NCBI GenBank assembly: GCA_964016985.1
Contig: OZ024826.1
Coordinates: forward strand, 57,411,735-57,475,734
Length of the DNA: 64,000 bases
Direction: 5' to 3'
From: Anodontia alba
Taxonomy: Eukaryota; Mollusca; Bivalvia; Lucinida; Lucinidae
Below are positions 59,601 through 64,000 of the stretch, one piece after another. A model generated the notes under the pieces. The model was given only the letters and a program-made list of their open reading frames with translations, was not told the DNA's origin and made no database searches. The position numbers and the translations under genes were made by a program. The stretch's first letter is position 1. Each line of letters starts with the position of its first letter.

Positions 59601-61153
59601 TGGTGCGAAGGTGCGGTGTATCTAATGTCAGCGGGGCGTCCAACTGATATTGGCTTACAGTTGGGCAAGGCCTGCTATCCTTGTAGCAGGTAAGGGTAGA
59701 GGGGGAATGTTTTTATTTCTTCGGTTTCTTCACTTTCATTCCTGTTCCTCTTTATTCTCCATTCCTCTCTTTCATCTCTTCTACTATCTCTTCTGTCTCT
59801 TTTCTCCCTTTCTCTAGGAGACAACACAAAATGACCCACAAGGGCTGACGTGTCGTTAAACCCCAACACAATAAAAAAAAAACAGGTAAGAGGAGTATCT
59901 AAAAAGATATTTTTACTTATCTCACCTTGGAAACATATTTGATAGGTTCTCTCTAATGAGTACCCACAGTATATCTTTTCATGGAGAAATAAGAAAACTG
60001 TCTGTAGTTCTTGGTGAAAAAGATTATCTTACCTAGAGCTATGATGGATTAAATGTAGTTAATTTACTTTTACAAGGTACCTGACAATCCAGGGTGTTTC
60101 TGCATGTTTCTGCAAAACTGATACAAAGGGATTAAAATAATGATTAAATCTAGGGACAAAAAATTACTAAATGTTATAGGGGAATAGTAACATAGCCCAA
60201 GATAAACAATTGATAAGAACTGGCTGTAAATGTAAATTAATCCTTTGAACTGCTGCCAGAGTTTTCTCCCTGTCTGAGTTTTCCAGATCAACATTGCTGG
60301 CTACAGGTATTATAAATTGACCACTTTCATGAGAAGTATCAAAAAAGCATAATATAGTACATTCAGCAGCTTTGAGTAATAGCAAGAAAACAAAATTGAA
60401 GGAGTGTGTTGAAAAGACTTATTTAACCTATATTTTTGTTGAAAAAAAAAAAACAAAAACAAAAAAAAAACAACATTTATTTTGAATGTAAGCCAATAGG
60501 ATGTCTGCTCTTGGTTAAAATAAACTCAGTCTGGAGAGTTTTCCAGTTCTGTAAAGCAGGATTAATAAGTCCTGTAATCTTAAATAAATATTGCTCATTA
60601 TTAATGGTAACTGACCTTTTATACCCTCAGTACTCGCTACATTGGCAGTGGTAGGGTGGTGGTATAGGGCTCTGTTCTTGCAGCAGTCATTAGCTTTGAC
60701 CTTTACCCTCCTTTATTTCTTTCTTTGCTTTCCTCTACTAGCTCTTTTATACTTTTTCTCCCTTTCTTTGGGAGATGACACAAAATGACCCGCATTGGTT
60801 GGTGTGTCATTAAGCAAGAACCCAACAAAGCTTTACAAAATTTGCAGTTCCAGTATTAGAGAGAATATACAAAACCTTCTTGAATCTTGTAAAAATATGT
60901 TTTTTTGTTTATTTATGGTGTAAGTTTCTCATTATTTTCTCTTTAATCAGATCTGTGAGAGTCTGGGACTATTCTCAAGATGCATGTATTTCCATTCTTA
61001 CTGGGCACAAAGGTCCGGTAAGGGGTCTCCTCTGGAACTCTGAGATCCCTTACCTTGTGATATCAGGGAGTTGGGACAGTGATATCAGGATTTGGGATAT
61101 TAGAGATGGTATCTGTCTAGATACAATATTAGACCATGGTGCTGATGTTTATG
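35535..61153 (+). CDS. WDR17: WDR17, WD repeat protein (partial, first 11 coding exons)
   Basis: Eleven exons splice in frame to 630 codons plus one base: 35535-35651, 36861-37275, 42471-42719, 45676-45986, 47623-47736, 50025-50171, 51847-51929, 53251-53337, 55578-55666, 58932-59007, 60951-61153. All introns are GT-AG. The product follows vertebrate WDR17 from its N-terminus (QVGLLIAGCQPWN) through successive WD40 units (SFDGTIKLWDINTLT, SGSWDSDIRIWDIRDG) to DHGADVYG. Vertebrate WDR17 is about 1,300 residues, so roughly half the gene is here and the rest lies downstream. WD40 propellers are protein-interaction scaffolds; WDR17's precise role is not well established and cannot be read from the sequence. 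Introns range from about 1.2 to 5.2 kb and are filled with MITEs, SINEs and a mariner copy. No stop or frameshift interrupts the exons. Identity is confident; individual boundaries rest on splice consensus and frame. Confidence 0.93.
36016..36500 (-). mobile_element. Helentron-like element E7, partial
   Basis: On the minus strand ends in the family hairpin (TTGAGC-CTTTT-GCTCAG) and GGTGAGCTA followed by A. The ACAAGAG end was not found, so it is truncated; the right limit is approximate. Located in WDR17 intron 1. Confidence 0.55.
36660..36843. mobile_element. M9 MITE ending at WDR17 exon 2 acceptor
   Basis: Palindromic arms TATCCAAACAAAAATA / CTTTTGTTTAGATACA and terminal TTATAAAGAGGTCCGTGTG as in 46209 and 59219. 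It ends about 18 bp before exon 2. The left end is decayed. Confidence 0.6.
36861..37275 (+). CDS. WDR17: WDR17 coding exon 2
   Basis: Acceptor cttgcag ends at 36860; donor GTAAGT begins at 37276; exit phase 1. The 415-bp exon encodes LDRKYNEFRLLSIMSEHKKT, then a WD unit with SAEDKIIIWDVV, and ends at GHKDGSISICVV. A MITE end sits about 18 bp upstream of the acceptor. Just past the donor the open frame runs on into an intronic MITE; that extension is not coding. Confidence 0.92.
37374..37535. mobile_element. M4 palindromic MITE, copy 6, with duplicated left arm
   Basis: Arms CATATGTTGTGGTGCTCATT and complement; the segment TATGTTGTGGTGCTCATTAG with CACCTCATTGAG is repeated in tandem at 37399-37470. 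Confidence 0.8.
38111..38284 (+). repeat. Left arm of a 3.7-kb-spaced inverted repeat
   Basis: About 175 bp that reappears as its reverse complement at 41643-41831. Contains AAATAATTTGCAAATTGTCT, TCCGCTAAATCAGAGCCGGA and CTTCAAACGAAAAGTACAT. Extra CCGGAATACCCGTGAAAAA-type units precede it from about 37977. Confidence 0.85.
39136..39416 (-). repeat. SINE2 copy, full length
   Basis: Intact reference copy used to define the E6 insertion point: GAAACAGAAGAAATAAAAAC is uninterrupted at 39276-39298. Inside WDR17 intron 2. The surrounding 38700-39120 and 39430-40290 show no gene. Confidence 0.8.
40305..40517. mobile_element. M7 foldback MITE, copy 4
   Basis: Arms GATTTGCATTTCATGCAAAT and GCATGAAATGTCAAATCC, with a 30-base poly-T inside the right arm. 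Confidence 0.7.
40515..40660 (+). repeat. SINE3 copy, head truncated
   Basis: Starts at the B-box region (ATTCGATACCCGCGAG) and continues AAGTGTTGTGTCTTTGAGCA, GACACTTTATCC. Confidence 0.65.
41643..41831 (-). repeat. Right arm of the 3.7-kb-spaced inverted repeat
   Basis: Reverse complement of 38111-38284 with few differences and one extra tandem CGGGTATTCCGTTTTTCA unit. Interior 38285-41642 has no transposase; it holds a SINE2, an M7 MITE and a SINE3 fragment. Confidence 0.85.
41900..42387. mobile_element. TA-flanked MITE (M12)
   Basis: Inverted ends CCGTATTCTGGAATATTTTG and the complement of CCGTATTCTGGAAATTTTTT, both continuing to GTGTCGCC, flanked by TA. 488 bp, no frame. Ends 83 bp before WDR17 exon 3. 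Confidence 0.8.
42471..42719 (+). CDS. WDR17: WDR17 coding exon 3
   Basis: Acceptor tgttttgcag ends at 42470; donor GTAAGT begins at 42720; phase 1 in and out. It encodes an acidic linker (ETDDSDEDDP) followed by a WD unit (TIQWDPLSVDYLLVANASTG, RLVDSVSLS) and WLTNAPGMFVTG. The preceding intron of about 5.2 kb is the largest in the window and holds the 38111/41831 inverted-repeat pair. Confidence 0.92.
42749..42894. mobile_element. M5 foldback MITE, copy 1
   Basis: Palindrome GGAAAGAATTTGTTCCC / GGGAGCAAATTCTTTTC with outer CCTTCTGAAAAGGGGCC; begins about 30 bp after the WDR17 exon 3 donor. Confidence 0.75.
42926..43088 (+). repeat. SINE1 copy, 5' truncated
   Basis: From AGAAGGGCAGTTGTCAGTTT to CTCAACACAAACAAA; head missing. 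Confidence 0.85.
43245..43320. repeat. GATCAG hairpin module
   Basis: CAAACAGTGTGGACCCAGAT with AGACTGCGAGCAGTCT and the complement, a near-perfect 60-bp palindrome like those inside M2 and M3 but without their ends. Confidence 0.75.
43868..44152. mobile_element. M8 MITE, copy 3 (inverted)
   Basis: Ends CATCATGAAAACACGCCTAT and TATAGGTATGTGTTCGTGATG; internal GGCGGTTCTAATGAGTACCC palindrome. Confidence 0.82.
44163..44465 (+). repeat. SINE1 copy, full length
   Basis: tRNA-like head with A box (AGTGGCTCAGTTGGATGC) and B box (CGCAGGTTCAACCTCC), body TCAGTTTCTGGCGAAAGA, TGGTTAACCACTTAGAGGAC, and tail GGGTTGACTGGGCCGTAAAA ending AACACAAACAAA. Nine copies or fragments occur in the window on both strands. 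It may correspond to a published bivalve tRNA-SINE family such as RUDI; not verified. Confidence 0.88.
45125..45240. mobile_element. M4 palindromic MITE, copy 7
   Basis: GTTGTGGGTACTCATTAGGA and TTCTAATGAGTACCC arms. An M13-type palindrome follows at 45290-45490: GTGAGTAGCTTTTGCA / TGCAAAAGCTACTCAC at 45351-45388. Confidence 0.7.
45676..45986 (+). CDS. WDR17: WDR17 coding exon 4
   Basis: Acceptor tttttcag ends at 45675; donor GTAAAA begins at 45987; entry phase 1, exit phase 0 (311 bp). It encodes DSHSGILRVWNVSKSTPVEN, the family motif KVKKTGFH, a Ser/Asn-rich low-complexity linker that varies between species, then FALPPAHVVCTFMDGGVGVY and KWNFLRDQ. Confidence 0.92.
46209..46422. mobile_element. 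M9 MITE, copy 2
   Basis: Ends ACACCACAACCTCCTTATAA / TTATAAAGGGGTTCCAGTGT; internal palindrome ACAAAAATGTATAGATTAT and complement. Confidence 0.75.
46570..46660. repeat. GATCA hairpin module
   Basis: TGTAGACCCAGATCAAACTG with complement CAGTTTGATCAGGGTTACAC around AGGAG; probably the core of a decayed MITE. Confidence 0.65.
46925..47160 (+). repeat. tRNA-like SINE (SINE4)
   Basis: Head resembles tRNA with B box (TAGGTTTGAGTCCCACTC) and A-box-like ATGGTTAATGCTCCCC; a single copy in the window, unrelated in body to SINE1-3. Confidence 0.5.
47276..47483. mobile_element. M2 MITE, copy 3, diverged
   Basis: Ends GGTAAGTGTCTTAAAATTTC / GAAATTTTAGGACAAATACC with GATCAGAAGGAATGGTCTGA inside. Confidence 0.7.
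47623..47736 (+). CDS. WDR17: WDR17 coding exon 5
   Basis: Acceptor tttttttag ends at 47622. 38 codons encode GHVETIFDCRFHP and ASFDGTIKLWDINTLTC. Two overlapping GT donors exist (TGT|GTAGGT and GTAG|GTACAT); only the first, at 47737, joins exon 6 in the conserved frame (TLTCVSSSPGNEG). A full-length SINE starts about 50 bp downstream of the donor. Confidence 0.9.
47788..48090 (+). repeat. SINE1 copy, full length
   Basis: Head GGCCTTGGTGGCTCATTGGA with B box CAGTTTCGACCCCCGC; tail AACCTCAACACAAACAAAC. Starts about 50 bp after the WDR17 exon 5 donor. Confidence 0.87.
48440..48660. mobile_element. M3 MITE, copy
   Basis: Ends ATCTCTAAGTATTGGGACG / GTGTCCCAATACTTAGGGTT; internal AGACCCAGATCAGACGC hairpin. 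Confidence 0.78.
48938..49148. mobile_element. M1 MITE, copy 5, well preserved
   Basis: TTAA on both sides; ends CCCTTGTCCTGCTGAATAAA / GTTCAGCAGGACAAGGG; internal palindrome of about 50 bp nearly perfect. Confidence 0.88.
49265..49488 (+). repeat. SINE1 copy, 5' truncated, diverged
   Basis: Body AGAAGGGCAGTTATCAATTT and tail GGGTTGATTGGGCCATAAAA recognisable; head missing. Confidence 0.78.
49562..49685. mobile_element. M4 palindromic MITE, copy 8
   Basis: GACATATGTTGTGGGTACTC and GAGTACCCACAACATATG arms, loop near 49625. Confidence 0.8.
50025..50171 (+). CDS. WDR17: WDR17 coding exon 6
   Basis: Acceptor tttctgttag ends at 50024; donor GTATGC begins at 50172; 49 codons, phase 0 both ends. 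Encodes VSSSPGNEGIIYSVSWAPAD and IFIWDVDKGRVIKRFNE. A later cag (50032) was rejected as acceptor because it breaks the conserved frame. Confidence 0.91.
50321..50461. repeat. 140-bp palindrome in WDR17 intron 6
   Basis: Arms CATGGTTTTTCATGCATTAA / TTAATGCATTAGAAAACCATG with CCTCCCAAGGGACCTGG matching CCAGGTCCCGTGGGAGG, loop about 13 bases near 50386. Additional TTAATACACGGC / GCACGGCTGTTAA fragments follow to 50710. Confidence 0.85.
51086..51293. mobile_element. M1 MITE, copy 6
   Basis: Left TTAACCCTTGTCATGCTGAA; right end TTCAACAGGACTAG with TTAA mutated to ATAA; internal palindrome retained. Confidence 0.8.
51847..51929 (+). CDS. WDR17: WDR17 coding exon 7
   Basis: Acceptor atattacag ends at 51846; donor GTAAGAT begins at 51930; exit phase 2. 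Encodes HGRHSVYNVSWNQKDSRRIL and SCGADGY, matching the family's HG..GI..IAWS region. A MITE starts at intron position +8, so the donor is the last host sequence before the transposon. Confidence 0.88.
51937..52149. mobile_element. M3 MITE at WDR17 exon 7 donor
   Basis: Ends TACCATATTTATCCTAAG / GGATAAATATGGTA; internal hairpin GATGCCGCAGAATGCGGCAT. It begins at intron position +8. Confidence 0.83.
52237..52405. mobile_element. M5 foldback MITE, copy 2
   Basis: GATACACTTTCAGGGGAGGT start as at 42749, then GGAAAGAATTTGTTTCCC and AGGGGAGCTAATTTTTTC arms. Confidence 0.7.
53251..53337 (+). CDS. WDR17: WDR17 coding exon 8
   Basis: Acceptor tatttttcag ends at 53250; donor GTAAGA begins at 53338; phase 2 in and out. 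Encodes IIRLVDGELVHRYRHPGAVY followed by GGDWSPHN, matching vertebrate WDR17. A 370-bp near-perfect palindrome begins about 120 bp downstream in the intron. Confidence 0.9.
53459..53828. repeat. 370-bp foldback palindrome in WDR17 intron 8
   Basis: Arms of about 180 bp: TTAAAGGCTCCATATTCCTC pairs with GAGGAATATGGAGCCTTTAA, and GACAGCCTGTAAAATTTCAG with CTGAAGTTTTACAGGCTGTC; centre near 53637. No frame. Probably a foldback transposon. Confidence 0.88.
53905..54012. mobile_element. M5 foldback MITE, copy 3
   Basis: AAAGGAAAGAATTTGCTCCC and GGAGCAAATTCTTTCCTTTT form a near-perfect hairpin with loop near 53965. Confidence 0.8.
54330..54900. repeat. Degenerate tandem repeat, period about 155-185 bp
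   Basis: Phrase TGGTCTAATGACTTTGT recurs in altered form near 54385, 54570, 54727 and 54880, with TTTACCTCAACC and CTTCTCCCTAACA in each unit. Not linked to any end structure. Confidence 0.65.
54997..55271. mobile_element. MITE M11
   Basis: Inverted ends AGGGTTCATACATG / AATGTATGAACCCT; interior repeats TGTCAGGGAAA several times. Target duplication not resolved. Confidence 0.72.
55578..55666 (+). CDS. WDR17: WDR17 coding exon 9
   Basis: Acceptor tctttcttcag ends at 55577; donor GTAAAT begins at 55667; exit phase 1. Encodes KDMLATGCDDKNVRVYYAAT and SNDQPLKVFSG, among the best conserved parts of the family. The intron that follows holds the mariner copy. Confidence 0.92.
56130..56245. mobile_element. 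M4 palindromic MITE, copy 9, decayed
   Basis: ATATATGTTGTGTGTACATA / TGAGTACCTACAACATATG arms with several mismatches. Confidence 0.62.
56331..56768. mobile_element. MITE M10
   Basis: Inverted ends TATGCCCCCAACTA / TAGTTGGGGGCATTAT; interior has two related halves (TAAGCAAAATAT, GTAGATGACCT repeated). The 57000-57369 interval has no recognisable feature. Confidence 0.75.
57370..58708 (-). mobile_element. mariner transposon in WDR17 intron 9, decayed
   Basis: 1339 bp, TA-flanked, with inverted ends CGAGGGATGTTCGAAATGAA and the complement of CAAGGGATGTTCAAAATGAA (about 28 bp). Full length for the family. It lies antisense to WDR17. Confidence 0.93.
57440..58542 (-). pseudogene. mariner transposase pseudogene
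   Basis: N-terminal HTH pair (KLGCSLKKLMTEIS; TVRDIARKVGISLSTIHLIL), WVPHLL-type linker, catalytic motifs GDETWVHYFEP, LLHDNAPAHTS and PYSPDLAPCDFFLFPKLK: all three acids of the DD34D triad are present. Damage is one in-frame TAA (57831-57829) after KGKSITGK and one single-base deletion near 57525 after CCAAA, past which the C-terminal frame HRLKLCISSHGEYFEGM is readable. The likely true start is the internal Met at MVGRSVDKKDE, nine residues after the first ATG. Confidence 0.92.
58715..58805. repeat. Palindrome after mariner
   Basis: TTTGCAAACAGTGAAGATTT and GAGATGGCTCATAATGAGCC, a hairpin around the ATGAGCCGTCTCAT stem; a sister copy with GATGGCTCATGATGAGCC lies at 61515. Confidence 0.65.
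58932..59007 (+). CDS. WDR17: WDR17 coding exon 10
   Basis: Acceptor gtttcttag ends at 58931; donor GTAGGT begins at 59008; exit phase 2. Encodes GHTAKVFHVKWSPLKEG and LICSGSDDG, a WD40 strand pair. The mariner remnant ends about 220 bp upstream. Confidence 0.91.
59219..59446. mobile_element. M9 MITE, copy 3
   Basis: Ends TATACCACAACCTCTTTACA / TTTATAAAGAGGTTATAGTGT; perfect inner palindrome TTGAAAAATGACCATTTATG and complement at 59318-59362. Confidence 0.8.
59586..59872 (+). repeat. SINE2 copy, full length
   Basis: Opposite orientation to the other intact copies: GGGTGGTCGGGTGGTGCG head side, GAGGGGGAATGTTTTTATTT middle, tail TCGTTAAACCCCAACACAAT. Confidence 0.8.
59905..60005. mobile_element. 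M4 palindromic MITE, copy 10, decayed
   Basis: CTCTAATGAGTACCCACAGT right arm and CATGGAGAAATAAGAAAA flank; left arm eroded. Confidence 0.55.
60655..60838 (+). repeat. SINE2 copy, diverged
   Basis: TAGGGTGGTGGTATAGGGCT head side, CCTTTCTTTGGGAGATGACA and tail TGTCATTAAGCAAGAACCCA; internal deletion. Confidence 0.65.
60951..61153 (+). CDS. WDR17: WDR17 coding exon 11 (last in window)
   Basis: Acceptor ctttaatcag ends at 60950; donor GTAAGT begins at 61154; exit phase 1. Encodes SVRVWDYSQDACISILTGHK, GPVRGLLWNSEIPYLVISGS and IRIWDIRDGICLDTILDHGA. The expected next segment (LTCHPSRPF-like) was not found up to 64000, so intron 11 is at least 2.8 kb. Confidence 0.92.
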
Positions 61154-61169
61154 GTAAGTTAACACAGTT

Positions 61170-61392
61170 TTGGACCACTTTAACTTTAAGTTTAGCACTC
61201 TTGGTAAAATTTTCAGCAGACAGCATATTGAAATGTTTTACTTATTTTTCTCAGAAAACAGGATTTGACATTTCGTGCAAATTGTCTCCATTGGAGACAA
61301 TTTGCATGAAATGTCTAATCCTGTTTTCTGAGAAAATAAGAAAAATATCACCTATTTGTCATATGCTAAATTAGCCAGGAGAGTGGTAATGG
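61170..61392. mobile_element. M7 foldback MITE, copy 5, best preserved
   Basis: CAGGATTTGACATTTCGTGC and GCATGAAATGTCTAATCCTG around ATTGTCTCCATTGGAGACAA; outer arms TTAGCACTCTTGG / CCAGGAGAGTGG. Begins 17 bp after the WDR17 exon 11 donor. Confidence 0.8.
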
Positions 61393-61839
61393 TCAGACAG
61401 TACTGGACTATGGTGGAACTGGGCTGTGTAGCCAGTTTTCACAATAACAGCACATGGAACTTTTCAACACGGCATACCAAAACAGAGAGTTTTGTTAGCA
61501 GTTTAGGTTCAGATGAGATGGCTCATGATGAGCCCTCTCAGCACTGTTTGTCATTTGGGTCAGCACTATTTGTCATTCTGTTCTAATTTTTGACTGACAC
61601 TTCTGTTTGCAGCAGTGGACACCTCAGGAACAAAGAGGAATGCGTCCACTTCAGAAATTCAGGATTGAAAGGGTTGAAACTTATATGTATGCAATAGCAA
61701 GTTTGTTTAATATTGGATAATGGATTTTATTTATACACAATATATGCAACTAATGTGATCAAAAGGAGAATGTATGCTAAATTTACAGGATATCAGAGTA
61801 TGAAGCTGAGTGTGTAATACAATGTTAGGCAGTTAAACT

Positions 61840-62400
61840 TGCAATTACACGGTGGGTAGCCATAACGGATCCTGGGTGATCAAATCACTCATAACGCCTC
61901 CTGCGGGATCAAGTACCGGCTCCTGGGTGATTGTTTTGAAATTAAAAAGATGGCTACTCAGTTTCGGATCGATTTTTCTGACAAAAAAGCGTGAGATATA
62001 ACAAAACATTTATCTCACGGAACCTTGCAGAGAACAGGCATAAGTTTGAGCAAGGAATAAATGTTATTGAAGAAACACATTTCTGTCTGGATCTTGGAAT
62101 TTATGCCGTGTGGCTATTTTTGTCCATAACACACGGCATTTAAAACCGAAATTTTATTGTTTAAACCATTTCAAGACAAATGGCTATTCACTGGCTTCTT
62201 CCTTATACTTTATTCTCTTAAAAATGAAGACCCTGTTGTTTCTTTATCGAACAGTTATCATTCATAATGCATTTTATCACCGTGTTGTAGAATTCATAGA
62301 GGAACGGATCCTGCGGGATAAGGGATAAAAAGACGTTTCTGTGGCACGGGCTGTAATGTGATCATCTGGCACCGGATCCTATGTGATTATGTAATGTGCT
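61840..62400. other. Unassigned region with repeated GGATCCTG motif
   Basis: ACGGATCCTGGGTGATCA, CGGCTCCTGGGTGATTG, ACGGATCCTGCGGGATAA and CCGGATCCTATGTGATTA occur at about 61866, 61917, 62303 and 62374. No frame or known family recognised. 62400-63030 shows nothing else beyond a poly-A run (62711-62733). Confidence 0.45.
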
Positions 62401-63039
62401 TTTTACTAACCATTGTCTGTTTTTGTGAAACATAATCGGCTTTGACAACCAGTTAATTTCTTACCACCAGTTTAATAGGGAATGACAAAAATGTATGCGC
62501 ACCATACCACATCAGATCAAATACAGTTCCGAAGCGTTGCTGCACTTACCGGTATCTTGCTGAACATATAAGATCGTATCTGCAGCATAGTCATTACAAC
62601 CATAATACTTTATCACAAATATGATGTTTGATCATTGGTAAAATATCGCTATAGATCTAATAACAAAAGAATAAATATAAACTTATGATTTAGTTGGTCA
62701 ACCTCATTTTCAAAAAAAAAAAAAAAAAAAAAAGTTTCATTTAACATTTAATGTCTTATAACGGGCACTGACAGGGCCATTTTGTTTTGTCTGGCTGATA
62801 TGCAAAGGTCTGTTTCAGAGAGCGCTTTGTGCGAGTCAGCTCTGAACACTATTGCGAATCGTTGCGAATCGCTTTTTGGTAACGTACCACTGCATAGGGA
62901 ATCGCTAAAATCGATCCGTAAAGTTTGCATTACGTAACTCGTTCATCCAATGTGTGGTGTGGTGCCATGGGGTATATAAATTTATCAGGGAATGAAAAGA
63001 CTAAAATAGCATGTTGAAGAATTGTGAATATATAAGAAC

Positions 63040-63375
63040 ACTAACCCTACCCTACTCTGCCCTACCCTATCCTGCCCTGCCCTATCCTACCCTTACCTCA
63101 CTCCTAACCCTACCAACCCTTATCACTATCCTACCCCTACTCCATCCAAACTACCGCTACCCCTATGCTATCCTACCTACCGCTCCCCTACCCTTCCCCT
63201 ACCCCCACCCTACCCTAACGCTACCCCTAACCTTCCTCTACACAAACCCTACCTTACTACAACCCCAACCCTACCGCTACACTACCTCTAGCCTACCAAC
63301 CCCTTCTCTACCCTACCCTACCCTTACCCCACTCCTAACCCTAACCCTGCTCTACCCGACCCTACCCCTACGATA
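63040..63375 (+). repeat. Degenerate CCCTA / telomere-like tract
   Basis: About 330 bp dominated by CCCTA pentamers with interspersed CTAACCCTA hexamer phases and many point changes. The strand reads C-rich. Confidence 0.85.
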
Positions 63376-63835
63376 AGTAACACTGATATTTCTAATGAAT
63401 ATAAACGCTTGTTTGAATTTGCAGACACTTAAAAACAACAGCAGCCATAATACTGCCAACGCAAGCCATAGCTAAATGATCGACTTTGCTAAAAGTCTAG
63501 CACCAAAATCATTTTTCCCCCTAACAGAATCCATGTAAAAACGGACCTTCTTGCCACTTATCTGGACTTTAATTATTTTTTGAAAATAAGATAGGATTTT
63601 TGAAATGTTAAAATTACATTGACGCAAAGCAAAGGTCGAAAGTACGTTTGACCACTTGCGTTTCATTTATCTGGGCGAAATCCTCGGAAAAAAAACAAAA
63701 CAAAAAAAAAAAACATGCAGAACAAAGTGGCGAGTGTGGAAAGTAGGTTGTATATTGTTGTAGTTCCTCTACTTGGTACGGTGTATCGACAAATCAACAT
63801 AAAAAATCAGGTCGACTGAATAGGTTTTGATTGTT

Positions 63836-63960
63836 TGTAATGAGGTTTCACGGTTTCACGTCCCAGTCAACACATTTTAGGACATAGTAGGGACGGCCGG
63901 TGACTTTTTTTTTTTTTTTGGATTTGGGTTTTACGGCCCTTTCAAGAATATTTCAGTTTT
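63836..63960 (-). repeat. SINE1-like tail fragments at window edge
   Basis: GTAATGAGGTTTCACGG ... GTCCCAGTCAACAC and a second GGGTTTTACGGCCC after a poly-T resemble the SINE1 tail in reverse; bodies absent or diverged. Confidence 0.45.
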
Positions 63961-64000
63961 TTCGAGCCGATCGTTCATCAAAGATGGGCGAAAACCAGAG

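Noticed and set aside
63011..63376. 121-residue Leu/Pro/Tyr-rich frame
   Set aside because: Pure translation of the CCCTA tract.

Overview
This is a eukaryotic, intron-rich, AT-rich stretch with short exons in long introns and very dense small transposons. Protein matches (GEMIN8, WDR17), a tRNA-headed SINE population and interspersed elements with central tandem repeats point to a mollusc, most likely a heterodont bivalve (inference; species not determined). No bacterial, organellar or viral gene was recognised.

Layout. 1-10 kb: a candidate last exon of an unidentified plus-strand gene (3998-4074) among MITEs, SINEs and a tandem-repeat element (1411-3203). 10.2-19.3 kb: GEMIN8 (SMN-complex subunit) on the minus strand, four coding exons, complete, 328 residues. 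19.9-35 kb: an intergenic transposon field with a decayed Tc1 element (21.2-22.8 kb), two hAT-like non-autonomous elements with near-perfect 8-bp target duplications (27.2-28.0 and 28.5-32.6 kb), and a structurally intact pogo-type transposon (28806-32129) nested in the second. Its 581-residue transposase ends in a PHD finger. 35.5-61.2 kb: the first eleven coding exons of WDR17 (WD40 protein) on the plus strand, 630 codons plus one base; the gene continues beyond the window. Its introns hold a mariner copy with one stop and one frameshift (57370-58708), many MITEs, SINEs and palindromes. 61.2-64 kb: probable WDR17 intron with a degenerate telomere-like CCCTA tract.

The most interesting signal is a group of six related non-autonomous elements (1411-3203, 13852-14378, 15057-about 18500, 16115-18294, 19877-20937, 23891-25162) plus a seventh partial copy. 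All start ACAAGAG or a one-base variant. The five with preserved 3' ends finish in a hairpin ending GCTA. They carry different central tandem arrays (units of about 128 to 180 bp). Their subterminal inverted repeats and terminal hairpins differ between subfamilies but stay complementary. Two nested cases, one inside a sister element and one splitting a SINE, show exact insertion between A and A with no target duplication. This fits Helentron-derived elements (HINE/DINE-1/pearl type).

A second pattern is that mobile-element ends lie right at splice sites: MITEs begin at intron +7 (GEMIN8 exon 3) and +8 (WDR17 exon 7), and another ends about 18 bp before WDR17 exon 2. Exon boundaries were worked out by reading the sequence and matching remembered family members; nothing was aligned by computer.
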